Below, piece by piece: positions 29,662-38,807 of a DNA stretch of 64,000 nt; position 1 is the first letter of the stretch; the number at the start of each line of letters is the position of its first letter. Position numbers and translations under genes: made by a program. The DNA comes from Neisseriaceae bacterium (lineage in GTDB: Bacteria > Pseudomonadota > Gammaproteobacteria > Burkholderiales > Chromobacteriaceae): assembly GCA_027489245.1 (NCBI GenBank), contig JAIYAC010000007.1:62001-126000 (forward strand). Direction: 5' to 3'. Under the pieces are notes generated by a model. It had not been told where the DNA came from. It ran no database searches and saw nothing but the letters and a program-made list of their open reading frames with translations.

Positions 29662-31374
29662 ATGTCTATGGACGCTGCTTCGATTTCCGGTCTCGGTCGT
29701 GCTTTGGTGCAAAGCGAACATCTGCTGGTGCAGGATGCTGAAAGTATCCAGCGCCAGGCGCAGGCATCCGGTATTACCTTTGTCGAGCAACTGGTACTCA
29801 GTAAAAAGCTGACGCCGCTGGTGATCGCCAAATTTGCATCCAGCATGTTCGGGTTGCCGTTGCTGGATTTATCCACAGTTAGTAGCGACAGCCTGCCCAA
29901 AGGGGTGGTGGATGACGAGCTGGTGGCGGGCAAGCGCTTATTGCCATTGTATAAGCGTGGCACACGTTTGTTTGTGGGTACGTCCGACCCCACGCAGACT
30001 GCCGCGTTTCATGCCATTACCTTCAAGACCGGGTTGACCGTCGATGTCGTGGTGGTGGAGGACGACAAGCTAGGTAAGCTAGTTGGCCGCTATAGCGAGA
30101 ATGCTGCGGTAGCCGCATTCAATAGCATGGCTGCGGACGAGTTTGGCGAGCTGGAAATTGCCGACCCGGATACCGAGGCGGTACCGGATGGCATGCCTGA
30201 TGTAGACGATGCGCCGGTCGTGAAGTTCGTGAACAAGATTTTGCTGGATGCGATTAACGGCGGCGCCTCGGATATCCATTTCGAGCCCTACGAGCGTTTT
30301 TACCGTGTACGTTATCGTATCGATGGTAACTTGAAAGAGATCGTACAGCCGCCGCTGGCGATCAAAGAGAAGATCGCCTCGCGTATCAAGGTGGTCTCGC
30401 GCATGGATATTTCCGAAAAGCGCGTGCCACAGGATGGCCGCTTGAAGCTGAAAATTTCCAGCACCAAGGCGGTAGACTTCCGGGTGAGTACCCTGCCTAC
30501 GCTATATGGCGAGAAAATCGTGATGCGTATCCTGGATGCCTCGGCAGCTTCGCTGGATATCGAGCAGCTAGGCTTCGAGCCCAGCCAGAAAGCGTTGTTG
30601 CTACGTGCCATCGAGCGGCCCTACGGCATGGTGCTGGTTACCGGGCCGACGGGTAGTGGTAAAACGGTTTCCCTCTACACCTGCCTGAATATTCTGAACA
30701 AGCCAGATACCAATATTTCTACCGCAGAAGACCCGGTGGAGATCAACTTGCCGGGTATCAATCAGGTGAATGTGAACGAGCGTGCCGGTCTGACGTTTGC
30801 CTCGGCTTTGCGCTCGTTCCTGCGTCAGGACCCGGATGTGATCATGGTGGGTGAGATTCGCGACTTTGAAACGGCGGATATTTCCATCAAGGCTGCCCAG
30901 ACGGGCCACATGGTGTTTTCTACGCTGCACACCAATAATGCACCGGCTACGCTCACCCGCCTGTTGAACATGGGGGTGGCCCCTTTCAATATTGCCAGTT
31001 CGGTGTTGTTGATCATGGCGCAGCGTTTGGCGCGTAAACTGTGTAACCACTGCAAGAAACCGATAGATATCCCGCACGAAGCACTGCTGCGTGCCGGTTT
31101 TGCAGAAGAAGAGCTGGATGGCAGCTGGCAGCCTTACGGCCCGGTGGGCTGCGACGAGTGCCGTGGTTCCGGCTATAAAGGGCGTACCGGTATCTATGAA
31201 GTGATGCCGATTACCGATGCCATGGTGCGTTTGATCATGTCGGATGGTAACGCCATCGATATTGCTGACCTGGCTAAAAAAGAGGGCATGGTGGATTTGC
31301 GCCATTCCGGCTTGCTGAAGGTCAAGCGGGGTGTGACCTCATTGACTGAAATTGAAGCTGTTACCAACGAATAA
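29662..31374 (+). CDS. pilB: Type IV pilus assembly ATPase PilB (PilF in Neisseria)
   Basis: A 570-residue cytoplasmic ATPase that powers pilus extension. The N-terminal GspE/PilB-N domain (about 1-150) precedes the ATPase core with Walker A GPTGSGKT (about 328-335), ASP box DPVEI, Walker B and the HTN segment STLHTNNAP. Zinc-binding cysteines C-x2-C...C-x2-C (CNHC, CDEC) lie in the C-terminal part. The frame is open from 29605 but that start would sit inside the promoter; ATG 29662 (or 29668) is preferred. First gene of a pilus/coaE/zapD/yacG run. Confidence 0.95.
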   Translation: MSMDAASISGLGRALVQSEHLLVQDAESIQRQAQASGITFVEQLVLSKKLTPLVIAKFASSMFGLPLLDLSTVSSDSLPKGVVDDELVAGKRLLPLYKRGTRLFVGTSDPTQTAAFHAITFKTGLTVDVVVVEDDKLGKLVGRYSENAAVAAFNSMAADEFGELEIADPDTEAVPDGMPDVDDAPVVKFVNKILLDAINGGASDIHFEPYERFYRVRYRIDGNLKEIVQPPLAIKEKIASRIKVVSRMDISEKRVPQDGRLKLKISSTKAVDFRVSTLPTLYGEKIVMRILDASAASLDIEQLGFEPSQKALLLRAIERPYGMVLVTGPTGSGKTVSLYTCLNILNKPDTNISTAEDPVEINLPGINQVNVNERAGLTFASALRSFLRQDPDVIMVGEIRDFETADISIKAAQTGHMVFSTLHTNNAPATLTRLLNMGVAPFNIASSVLLIMAQRLARKLCNHCKKPIDIPHEALLRAGFAEEELDGSWQPYGPVGCDECRGSGYKGRTGIYEVMPITDAMVRLIMSDGNAIDIADLAKKEGMVDLRHSGLLKVKRGVTSLTEIEAVTNE

Positions 31375-31393
31375 CAGAAAGTAAAGCGGCATT

Positions 31394-32614
31394 ATGGCGG
31401 AAGCTGCATTGAAGAAGCCCTCCTCGGCGATCTGGAACTGGGAGGGTAAAGACAAGACCGGTAAAGTGATCCGTGGCGAGATTCGTGCCGAGTCGGAGAC
31501 GGTAGCCAAAGCGCAGCTGCGCCGCCAGGGTATCAATGCCACCAAGGTCAGTAAAAAGCGTGCTGGTTTTGGCAAGCGTATTACCGAGCGGGATGTGGCG
31601 CTGTTTACCCGGCAGCTAGCCACCATGATGAAAGCCGGTGTGCCGCTGTTGCAGGCGTTCGATATTAGCGCCAAGGGGCATAGCAACGCGGCTTTTACCA
31701 AGATTTTGCTGGATGTGCGTTCCGAGGTGGAAACCGGTAGCAACCTGGCCGATGCTTTTCGCAAATACCCGGTGTACTTCGATAGCCTGTTTTGTAATCT
31801 GATCGCGGCGGGTGAAACTGGTGGTGTGCTGGATTCGCTGCTGGACAAGCTGGCTACTTACAAAGAAAAGATCATTGCCATCAAGGGCAAGATCAAGTCG
31901 GCGATGATTTACCCCTCGGCCATTATCGTTACCGCCTTTGTGATCACTGCCGTGATCCTGATCTATGTTATCCCCGCGTTCAAAGAGCTGTTTTCCAGTT
32001 TTGGTGCCGATTTGCCTGGCCCCACCCAGCTGGTGATCTGGCTGTCTGACTTGTTCGTCGAGTATTGGTGGCTGATTTTTGGTGGCATAGGCGGCACGAT
32101 CTGGGCGCTGGTTACAGCCTATAAGCGCTCGCCGTCCATGCAGGTAAGCGCAGACCGCTTGCTGCTGCGGGTGCCCATTATTGGCGACATCGTGCGTAAA
32201 GCCACCATCGCGCGCTGGTCTCGCACCTTGTCTACGCTGTTTACCGCTGGGGTGCCTTTGGTGGAGGCGCTGGATTCGGTGGCTGGCGCGGCGGGTAACC
32301 AGGTGTATGCGGACGCTACCAAGATTATCCAGGCCGATGTCAGTGCCGGTTCTACGCTGAATTTTTCCATGCAGCGCAGTAATCTGTTTCCCAATATGGT
32401 GTTGCAAATGACTGCTATCGGCGAGGAGTCCGGCGCGCTGGATGACATGCTGGACAAAGTGGCAGACTTTTATGAAGAAGAAGTCGATAACGCGGTAGCA
32501 GCATTGTCCAGCCTGCTGGAGCCCATGATCATGGTGATTTTGGGCGTGCTGATTGGTGGCCTGGTGGTGGCGATGTACATGCCGATTTTCAAGATGGGTC
32601 AGGTGATGGGCTAA
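31394..32614 (+). CDS. pilC: Type IV pilus inner-membrane platform protein PilC (PilG in Neisseria)
   Basis: A 406-residue membrane protein with two GspF repeats (about 70-195 and 275-400) and three membrane helices. ALFTRQLATMMKAGVPLLQAFDI and RWSRTLSTLFTAGVPLVEALDSV mark the two repeats. It forms the platform that couples PilB to pilin polymerisation. It starts 19 bases after pilB, and its stop codon overlaps the pilD start by one base. Confidence 0.96.
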   Translation: MAEAALKKPSSAIWNWEGKDKTGKVIRGEIRAESETVAKAQLRRQGINATKVSKKRAGFGKRITERDVALFTRQLATMMKAGVPLLQAFDISAKGHSNAAFTKILLDVRSEVETGSNLADAFRKYPVYFDSLFCNLIAAGETGGVLDSLLDKLATYKEKIIAIKGKIKSAMIYPSAIIVTAFVITAVILIYVIPAFKELFSSFGADLPGPTQLVIWLSDLFVEYWWLIFGGIGGTIWALVTAYKRSPSMQVSADRLLLRVPIIGDIVRKATIARWSRTLSTLFTAGVPLVEALDSVAGAAGNQVYADATKIIQADVSAGSTLNFSMQRSNLFPNMVLQMTAIGEESGALDDMLDKVADFYEEEVDNAVAALSSLLEPMIMVILGVLIGGLVVAMYMPIFKMGQVMG

Positions 32615-33468
32615 TGCTGGATGGACTGATGTTATTGCCCGCTGCGTGGCAAGTGGCCTTTGCGCTGGTGCTGGGCTTACTGGTGGGCAGCTTTCTGAAT
32701 GTGCTGATACACCGCTTGCCATTGATGCTGGAACGCCAGTGGCAGCAGGAGTGCGCAGCATTGCTGGGCCAGGAGCCTGCCCCTGCGGCCAACTACAACC
32801 TTTTTTATCCGCCTTCCGCCTGTGTGCATTGCCACGCCCCTATCCGTGCCTGGCAGAACATCCCGCTGCTGAGCTACCTGTGGCAGCGCGGGCGCTGTGC
32901 CAGCTGTGGCGGTGCCATTGCGTGGCGCTATCCGCTGGTAGAGCTGGTAGCCGGTGTGGTGTTTGCTGTATTTGCCGGGCAGCTGGGGCTGGGCTGGCCA
33001 TGGTTGGCCGCATGTTGCTTCAGCATGCTGCTGCTGGCGCTGGCGCTGATCGATGCCAAGACACAATTGCTGCCCGATGACCTGACGCTGTTGCTGTTGT
33101 GGGCGGGCTTGCTGTTTAGCCTGCTTGGGGTAACGGTGCCTTTGGCCGATGCAGTGGTGGGGGCCATGGCCGGGTATTTGATCCTGTGGAGCATTTACTG
33201 GCTGTTCAAGCTGGCGACCGGCAAAGAGGGCATGGGCTATGGCGACTTCAAACTGTTGGCCGCACTGGGTGCCTGGCTGGGCTGGAGCATGCTGCCGCTG
33301 GTGGTCTTGCTCTCCTCGCTGGTCGGCGCGCTGTTTGGCTTGCTGATGATGGCGCTACAGCGCCACGATCGTGGCCAGGCCATGCCGTTTGGCCCGTTTC
33401 TGGCGGCGGCCGGCATGATTGCTTTTGCCTGGGGCAAGCCGATTGTGGCTTGGTATACCGGTGCCTAG
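32614..33468 (+). CDS. pilD: Prepilin leader peptidase / N-methyltransferase PilD
   Basis: A 284-residue inner-membrane aspartic peptidase (type IV prepilin family) that cuts after the leader glycine and methylates the new N-terminus. The zinc tetracysteine motif (CVHC...CASC) lies about residues 70-95; catalytic aspartates are in ALIDAKTQLLPD and GMGYGDFK (GxGD). Eight membrane helices are expected. It is the only prepilin peptidase in the window and probably also processes the five GspG-K pseudopilins, since the gsp locus has no gspO. Three 10-mer repeats occur within it (32784, 33003, 33255). Confidence 0.96.
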   Translation: MLDGLMLLPAAWQVAFALVLGLLVGSFLNVLIHRLPLMLERQWQQECAALLGQEPAPAANYNLFYPPSACVHCHAPIRAWQNIPLLSYLWQRGRCASCGGAIAWRYPLVELVAGVVFAVFAGQLGLGWPWLAACCFSMLLLALALIDAKTQLLPDDLTLLLLWAGLLFSLLGVTVPLADAVVGAMAGYLILWSIYWLFKLATGKEGMGYGDFKLLAALGAWLGWSMLPLVVLLSSLVGALFGLLMMALQRHDRGQAMPFGPFLAAAGMIAFAWGKPIVAWYTGA

Positions 33469-34078
33469 CCCGGTAGTGGGGCTGACTGGCGGCATTGGCT
33501 GTGGCAAGAGTGCCGTTGCCAGATTGTTTGCCGGGCATGGCATCCCGTGTGTGGATACCGACACCGTTGCCCACGCACTGACCGCGCCGGGTGGTGCCGC
33601 CATGCCAGCCATCGTCGCGGCATTTGGCGCGGGCATGCAGCAGGCCGACGGTGCGATGAACCGTGCTGCCATGCGCGAGCTGGTGTTTGCCCAGCCAGCA
33701 CAGCGGCAGGTGCTGGAAGGCATCCTGCACCCGATGATTCATGCCGAAAGCCTGCGCCAGCTGGCACAGCTGTCGGCACCTTACTGCTTGCTGGCCGTGC
33801 CTTTGCTGTTTGAAAGCCAGCGTTACCAGCAGGTCATTTCCCGCAGTTTGCTGGTGGATTGCGCGCTGCCCACGCAGATTGAACGGGTGATGGCACGCAA
33901 TGGCATGACCGAGGTGCAGGTACGTGCCATTATTGCTGCGCAGATGAGTCGGGAGCAGCGTTTGACGCTGGCGGACGATGTTTTGCCCAATGATGGCGAT
34001 CTGGCGGCGCTGGCGCTTCTAGTTGCAGCCAAACATCGTTATTATCTAGCCTGCTTTGGCATTGCCGATCCGGCATGA
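33461..34078 (+). CDS. coaE: Dephospho-CoA kinase
   Basis: A 205-residue kinase that catalyses the last step of coenzyme A synthesis. The P-loop GLTGGIGCGKS is at residues 7-17, and DTDTVAH and PLLFES follow as in E. coli CoaE (206 residues). The start is taken as GTG 33461, which gives the family length and overlaps the pilD stop by 8 bases; a longer reading from 33419 would add 14 unrelated residues. Placement between pilD and zapD is the usual proteobacterial order. Confidence 0.94.
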   Translation: MPSPVVGLTGGIGCGKSAVARLFAGHGIPCVDTDTVAHALTAPGGAAMPAIVAAFGAGMQQADGAMNRAAMRELVFAQPAQRQVLEGILHPMIHAESLRQLAQLSAPYCLLAVPLLFESQRYQQVISRSLLVDCALPTQIERVMARNGMTEVQVRAIIAAQMSREQRLTLADDVLPNDGDLAALALLVAAKHRYYLACFGIADPA

Positions 34079-34860
34079 CATCTAATCAACGGACAGCTGC
34101 TGTGACCAGTTTCGAGTTTCCCTTAGTAGAACGTACTCGCACTTTGCTTCGACTGGAGCAGGTATACCAGCGTCTGGTGTTTTTCATTGCCCAGCAGGAA
34201 AGCCATGCGCACCATGCTGCGTTGATGTCGCTGTTCGAGGTACTGGAGGCGGCCGGGCGTACCGAGCTGAAGTCTGACCTGCTGCAGGAGCTGGAGCGGC
34301 AAAAGCTGAACCTCGAGTCGCTGCGCGACAACCCGGTTGTGCAGCAAGAAGCGCTGGAATCGCAGCTGGAAGAAATCGAGCGCACCATGAGCAGCCTGCT
34401 GGATATCACCGGCAAGTTTGGCCAGCATTTGCGCGAGAACGAATGGCTGATGGCCATCAAGCAGCGCTCGGTGATTCCGGGCGGTACCTGCCAGTATGAC
34501 TTGCCGTCGTACCACCTTTGGTTGCAGCGTGATAGCGAGCAGCGCCGGGCCGACCTGCAGCGCTGGGCAGCACCGCTGATGCCCACGGCGGCTGCGGCCA
34601 ACATCTTGCTCAAACTACTGCGCGATAGCGGCAAGACCCACCCGTATACCGCACGGCGCGGTGCATTCCAGCAGATGTCCGGTGGCAAGGTCGTCCAGTT
34701 GATCCGTGTGGGTTTCGACCGCAGCTTGCAAATCGTGCCCGAAGTGTCGGCCAACAAATACGCCATTAATGTCCGCTTCATTCACGCTGCTACCGGCGAA
34801 GTGCGTTCGCGCCAGGTAGAGGATGATGTGGATTTCTCCCTGACCTATTGCAAGTTTTGA
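34075..34860 (+). CDS. zapD: Cell division protein ZapD
   Basis: A 261-residue DUF1342 protein that bundles FtsZ filaments at the division site. [16 protein letters not shown] near the start, a helical domain to about residue 120 and a C-terminal beta domain ([10 protein letters not shown], then the DDVDFSL end) match ZapD. The ATG overlaps the coaE stop (ATGA). A GTG at 34102 would give a shorter product that still contains the conserved part. It belongs to the pilD-coaE-zapD-yacG run. Confidence 0.93.
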   Translation: MTSNQRTAAVTSFEFPLVERTRTLLRLEQVYQRLVFFIAQQESHAHHAALMSLFEVLEAAGRTELKSDLLQELERQKLNLESLRDNPVVQQEALESQLEEIERTMSSLLDITGKFGQHLRENEWLMAIKQRSVIPGGTCQYDLPSYHLWLQRDSEQRRADLQRWAAPLMPTAAAANILLKLLRDSGKTHPYTARRGAFQQMSGGKVVQLIRVGFDRSLQIVPEVSANKYAINVRFIHAATGEVRSRQVEDDVDFSLTYCKF

Positions 34861-34862
34861 TC

Positions 34863-35048
34863 ATGACAACAACACGTACCGTAGCCTGCCCGCAGTGCAA
34901 GGCAGCTGTGCCGTGGGGGCCGCAAAGCCCGTACCGCCCCTTTTGCAGCGAACGCTGCCGCTTGATAGACCTCGGCCAGTGGGCCAACGAAGAATACCGC
35001 GTGCCGGTGTCCGGCGATGACCCGATGAAAGAGCTGGATTCGCTCTGA
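34863..35048 (+). CDS. yacG: DNA gyrase inhibitor YacG (zinc-binding)
   Basis: A 61-residue protein with four zinc cysteines, CPQC near residue 9 and C-x3-C in [11 protein letters not shown]. coli YacG binds GyrB and inhibits gyrase. The start ATG 34863 follows the zapD stop by 2 bases. The tail is acidic ([10 protein letters not shown]). It is the last gene of the run and is followed by a terminator. Confidence 0.94.
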   Translation: MTTTRTVACPQCKAAVPWGPQSPYRPFCSERCRLIDLGQWANEEYRVPVSGDDPMKELDSL

Positions 35049-35068
35049 GTCCGGCACACAGAAAAAGC

Positions 35069-35097
35069 AAAAAGCGCTGCCCAGGCAGCGCTTTTTT
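35069..35097. terminator. Bidirectional terminator between yacG and amiC
   Basis: AAAAAGCGCTGC CCAG GCAGCGCTTTTTT, with runs on both sides, between convergent genes. A copy of the 10-mer repeat follows immediately (35102) and is itself half of an imperfect inverted repeat, GGTTGGCCG CAT CGGCCAGCC. Confidence 0.9.
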
Positions 35098-35121
35098 CAT
35101 GGTTGGCCGCATCGGCCAGCC

Positions 35122-36360
35122 TCAGGTACGGGCGATGACCGCGCCCTGCGCAAAGTAGGTGCGCACACCGGACATGATGGCCTCGGCCATGTCTTGCTGG
35201 AAGGCCGGGTCTACCAGCTTGCGCTCTTCTTCCGGATGGCTGATGAAGGCCGTTTCCACCAGAATCGACGGAATATCAGGGGCTTTGAGCACGGCAAAAC
35301 CGGCTTGCTCTACCTTTTCCTTGTGCAGCTTGTTCAGGCCGCCCATTTTGCCCAGCACCGCTTTGCCCAGTTTCAGGCTGTCGTTGATGGTGGCGGTCTG
35401 GGTCAGGTCGAACAGGGTGTGGGCCAGGTATTTGTCCTTGCCGGCTATTTTTACCCCGCCAATCATGTCGGCATCGTTTTGCGTCTTGGCCAGCAGGCGC
35501 GCCATGGTACTGGTCGCGCCGTTTTCCGACAGGGCAAACACGGATGAGCCACGCGCGGTGCGGTTTTCTACGGCGTCGGCGTGTACCGAGATAAACAGGT
35601 CGGCGCCGATCTTGCGCGCTTTCGCCACGCGCACGCCCAGCGGCAGGAACACATCCTCGTCGCGCGTCAGGTAGGCTTTCATGTTCTTTTCGGCGTCCAC
35701 CAGCTTTTTCAGCTGGCGGCTGATGCGCAATACCACGTCTTTTTCGCGTGTGCCGCTGGGGCCTACCGCACCGGGGTCTTCGCCGCCGTGGCCCGGGTCG
35801 ATCATGATCACCACCGGGCGTGCCGGGTCGGTTTTGCCCTTGTTGCCGCGCGGGGCGTTGTTGTCCAGCTGGCCCTTGTTGTAGTCCTGCAGCAGGGCCA
35901 GTAGCGGGTCATCCTGCTGGGCGTTGGCCGGATACAGGTCTACCACCAGGCGGTGCTGGTATTCGCCTACTGGCTTGAGCGAGAAAATCTGTGGCTTTAC
36001 CTCGTTGCGCAGGTCCAGCACCAGGCGCACGGTGTTGCCGTTGAACTGCCCGGCGCGTGCGGTACGGATAAACGGGTCGGCAGACTGGATCTGGCCGCTG
36101 ATGTCCTGCAGGACGCCGGTGAGCTGGACGTCTTCCAGGTCGATAACCAGGCGGTTCGGGTTGGCCAGGGCAAAGTGCTTGTAGCGGATCTCGCTACCCG
36201 CTTCGATGGTCAGGCGGGTGTAGGTAGACGATGGCCACACCCGTACCGCCACGACCTGGCTGCCGGCAGCCAGGCCAGCACGGCTGACGGTGAGCAAAAA
36301 GGTGGCCGCCGCCGCGCCGATCAGCTTGCGGCGCAGTGCGTCATGAAGCGCTTGAGACAT
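35122..36360 (-). CDS. amiC: N-acetylmuramoyl-L-alanine amidase AmiC
   Basis: A 412-residue periplasmic cell-wall amidase that splits daughter cells. The N-terminus [15 protein letters not shown] looks like a Tat signal. An AMIN domain (about 35-135) is followed by a linker and the Amidase_3 catalytic domain (about 185-405) with zinc ligands in [12 protein letters not shown] and [12 protein letters not shown]. Its start overlaps the end of tsaE by 40 bases, and the two are co-transcribed, a common pairing. Confidence 0.94.
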   Translation of the reverse strand: MSQALHDALRRKLIGAAAATFLLTVSRAGLAAGSQVVAVRVWPSSTYTRLTIEAGSEIRYKHFALANPNRLVIDLEDVQLTGVLQDISGQIQSADPFIRTARAGQFNGNTVRLVLDLRNEVKPQIFSLKPVGEYQHRLVVDLYPANAQQDDPLLALLQDYNKGQLDNNAPRGNKGKTDPARPVVIMIDPGHGGEDPGAVGPSGTREKDVVLRISRQLKKLVDAEKNMKAYLTRDEDVFLPLGVRVAKARKIGADLFISVHADAVENRTARGSSVFALSENGATSTMARLLAKTQNDADMIGGVKIAGKDKYLAHTLFDLTQTATINDSLKLGKAVLGKMGGLNKLHKEKVEQAGFAVLKAPDIPSILVETAFISHPEEERKLVDPAFQQDMAEAIMSGVRTYFAQGAVIART

Positions 36361-36812
36361 ACGTGTCCTGTTTCACTGTGGGCATGAAGGCGATAGCTGC
36401 GACCATCGCCATCCACACTAAGTTTCAGTACCAGATCCGGCGCGGGCAGTACACCGGCGGCTTTGTCGGGCCATTCGATAACGCACACAGTATCGTCGGC
36501 AAAATAGTCGGCAAAGCCGGCGTCGTACCATTCTTCCGGGTCGTTAAAGCGGTACAAGTCGAAATGGTGCAAGGTGAGGGCAGGGAGCGTGTAGCTTTCT
36601 ACCAGGGTATAAGTCGGGCTTTTTACCCGCCCGCTATACCCCAGGCCCTGCAGCAAGCCACGCGTGAACGTGGTTTTGCCTGCGCCCAGGTCGCCATCCA
36701 GCTGCAGCTGCAGCCCGCCTGTTAGCGCACTGGCGAGCTGACGGCCCAGCTGCAAAGTAGCGGCTTCATCGGCAAGGTAGCCGGCGCCGACACTGGTATC
36801 ATCCGTTGCCAT
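36321..36812 (-). CDS. tsaE: tRNA threonylcarbamoyladenosine biosynthesis ATPase TsaE
   Basis: A 163-residue P-loop protein (YjeE) that works with TsaB and TsaD to make t6A37 in ANN-decoding tRNAs. Walker A is [28 protein letters not shown] and VIEWPDKA follow as in E. coli. Its ATG shares two bases with the ATG of divergent queG, so neither gene has a ribosome site outside the other. Similarity begins about residue 10, which supports this start. Confidence 0.94.
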   Translation of the reverse strand: MATDDTSVGAGYLADEAATLQLGRQLASALTGGLQLQLDGDLGAGKTTFTRGLLQGLGYSGRVKSPTYTLVESYTLPALTLHHFDLYRFNDPEEWYDAGFADYFADDTVCVIEWPDKAAGVLPAPDLVLKLSVDGDGRSYRLHAHSETGHVCLKRFMTHCAAS

Positions 36813-37899
36813 GAGTGAAATATCCTGTAAAAACGAGAATTATCGCCATTTGGCCAGCCAAATCAAGCAGTGGGCGCAGGCGCTGGGCTTTGCCGAGGCG
36901 CGCATCACGCAGGCGGCGCTGCCAGCCGAGGCCGAGCAGCAGCTGGCCAGCTGGTTGGCCGCAGCTTATCACGGCGAGATGGACTATATGGCACGCCATG
37001 GTGCACTGCGGGTGCGCCCGGCCGAACTGGTGCCTGGCACCCTGCGCGTGATCAGCCTGCGCATGCACTATTGGCCACAGCCGGCGGCCGATGCCGAGGC
37101 AGTCTTGCAGCAGCCTGGCCAGGCCTACATTTCGCGCTACGCGCTGGGGCGCGACTATCACAAGGTGCTGCGTAACCGGCTGCAGAAGCTGGCCGAGCAG
37201 ATCAGCGCGGCCGTGCCCGAGCACCAGTTTCGCGTGTTTACCGATAGCGCACCGCTGGCCGAGGTAGCCTTGGCGGCGCAGGCGGGGCAGGGCTGGCGCG
37301 GCAAGCATACCCTGCTGCTTAACAAGAAGCAGGGCTCGCTGTTTTTCCTGGGTGAAATCCTGACCAACTTGCCCTTGCCGGAAGACCCGTCAGAGGCGGG
37401 GCACTGTGGTAGCTGTACCCGCTGTATCGATGTCTGCCCGACGGGGGCGATTGTGGCGCCGTATACCGTGGATGCGCGGCGCTGCATTTCTTACCTCACC
37501 ATCGAGCTGAAAGGCGCCATCCCCGAGCCGCTGCGCCCGCTCATCGGCAACCGCATTTATGGCTGCGACGACTGCCAGCTGGTATGCCCGTGGAACCGCT
37601 TTGCCGTGCCTACCGCCGAGGCCGACTTTGCCGTGCGCCATGGCCTGGATGCCATCAGCCTGCTGGCGCTGTTTGCCTGGACCGAGCAGGACTTTCAGCA
37701 GCGCATGGCCGGCAGCCCGATTTACCGCATCGGGTACAGCAAGTGGCTGTCCAATATCGCCATTGCGCTAGGCAATGCCCCGTATGGCACAGACATTGTG
37801 GCTGCACTGCAACAGCAGAGTGAGGCAGAGGAGGGGGTATTGCGCGAGTCGGTGCGGTGGGCGCTGCAGCAGCAGCGTGGCAGGGCGCCAAAAGCATAA
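36811..37899 (+). CDS. queG: Epoxyqueuosine reductase
   Basis: A 362-residue cobalamin-dependent enzyme for the last step of queuosine formation in tRNA. The N-terminal DUF1730 domain (HGEMDYMARHG, LVPGTLRVISLRM) is followed by two [4Fe-4S] motifs, CGSCTRCIDVCPTGA and CDDCQLVCPWN. The N-terminus aligns with E. coli QueG nearly from residue 1, so start ATG 36811 is well supported despite lying on the tsaE start codon. It ends in the palindromic repeat pair at 37899. Confidence 0.95.
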   Translation: MSEISCKNENYRHLASQIKQWAQALGFAEARITQAALPAEAEQQLASWLAAAYHGEMDYMARHGALRVRPAELVPGTLRVISLRMHYWPQPAADAEAVLQQPGQAYISRYALGRDYHKVLRNRLQKLAEQISAAVPEHQFRVFTDSAPLAEVALAAQAGQGWRGKHTLLLNKKQGSLFFLGEILTNLPLPEDPSEAGHCGSCTRCIDVCPTGAIVAPYTVDARRCISYLTIELKGAIPEPLRPLIGNRIYGCDDCQLVCPWNRFAVPTAEADFAVRHGLDAISLLALFAWTEQDFQQRMAGSPIYRIGYSKWLSNIAIALGNAPYGTDIVAALQQQSEAEEGVLRESVRWALQQQRGRAPKA

Positions 37900-37922
37900 G
37901 GTTGGCCGCATGCGGCCAACCT
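37899..37922. repeat. Perfect 24-bp palindrome between convergent queG and GNAT genes (paired 10-mer repeat)
   Basis: AGGTTGGCCGCA is followed at once by its exact complement TGCGGCCAACCT. The first base is the last base of the queG stop codon, and the minus-strand GNAT gene ends 6 bases further right. The half-site order is the reverse of the gltBD palindrome. It could form a bidirectional hairpin but lacks a T-run. Confidence 0.88.
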
Positions 37923-37927
37923 GGGGA

Positions 37928-38386
37928 TCACAGCGCTTTGGTGAAGTGGAACGAGGAGATCACAAAGCCCAAACGGAAGTACAGCTTGTGCGCCTGGGTA
38001 CGCCAGGTGCCGGAGTCCAGCACGATATAGCTACAGCCGGCCGCCTTGGCGCGGGCTTCGCACCAGGCAATCAATTGGCTGCCTACGCCTTGCGAGCGGG
38101 CTGCCTCGTCGGTGACCAGGTCGTCCACGTAGAGCCGCAGGTCTTCGTAGGTATTTTCGTACAGCCGGTATAACGCCAAGCCCACTGGCTGGCCTTGCTC
38201 GTTACACGCCAGCACCAGGCGTGCACCATAGCGGCACACACGCTGCATTTTTACCAGATAGGCCATGCCTTCTTCCGGCAGCATGGGGCGCAGCTGCCGG
38301 TGCAGTGCTGCCGCGCTTTGCAGCAGCGCGGGCTCGATGATCTGCCCTGCGTCATCCGTCAGCGGGATAAGCTGCAGGCTGCTCAT
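37928..38386 (-). CDS. GNAT-family N-acetyltransferase
   Basis: A 152-residue protein with the GNAT acetyl-CoA fold: motif A in LYVDDLVTDEAARSQGVGSQLIAW (R/Q-x2-G-x-G/A form, SQGVGS) and a C-terminal SGTWRTQAHKLYFRLGF typical of small-molecule or peptide acetyltransferases. The acceptor is unknown. It lies one base after the MaoC-like gene and is probably co-transcribed with it. Confidence 0.82.
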   Translation of the reverse strand: MSSLQLIPLTDDAGQIIEPALLQSAAALHRQLRPMLPEEGMAYLVKMQRVCRYGARLVLACNEQGQPVGLALYRLYENTYEDLRLYVDDLVTDEAARSQGVGSQLIAWCEARAKAAGCSYIVLDSGTWRTQAHKLYFRLGFVISSFHFTKAL

Positions 38387-38387
38387 A

Positions 38388-38807
38388 TCAAGCTTCGCGC
38401 GACGGGGCGATCACCAGCGACTCACCTTCCAGAATGGCTTTGCCTTTCACCAGGCAGACGGTAGCAAACTTCACGCGCTTCTTGGCTGGGTCCAGCTCGG
38501 TCACGGTCACGCGGGCGGTGACGGTTTCGCCAATCTTTACCGGCGCTTTGAAGCGGGTGGATTGCGACAGATAGATAGTGCCGTTGCCCGGCAGGCGGGT
38601 GCCCACTACGGTAGAAATCAGGCTGGCGGTGAGCATGCCGTGCGCGATGCGGGTCTGGAACATCGAGTTTTCGGCGTATTCCTGATTGATGTGCACCGGG
38701 TTGTCATCGCCGGACACCGCGCTGAACATCAGGATGTCGGCTTCGGTGATGGTTTTGGCGTATTCGGCCGTGTCGCCTAGTTTGATGTCTTCGAAATAAA
38801 CTGTCAT
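38388..38807 (-). CDS. MaoC-family (R)-specific enoyl-CoA hydratase-like protein
   Basis: A 139-residue single hot-dog domain protein. The catalytic hydratase-2 motif is present: the aspartate and histidine in SGDDNPVHIN, and GMLTASLIS further on. Members such as PhaJ hydrate trans-2-enoyl-CoA to (R)-3-hydroxyacyl-CoA, linking beta-oxidation to polyhydroxyalkanoate synthesis. It is divergent from etfBA, which fits a fatty-acid role. The exact substrate chain length is not readable from sequence. Confidence 0.83.
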   Translation of the reverse strand: MTVYFEDIKLGDTAEYAKTITEADILMFSAVSGDDNPVHINQEYAENSMFQTRIAHGMLTASLISTVVGTRLPGNGTIYLSQSTRFKAPVKIGETVTARVTVTELDPAKKRVKFATVCLVKGKAILEGESLVIAPSREA

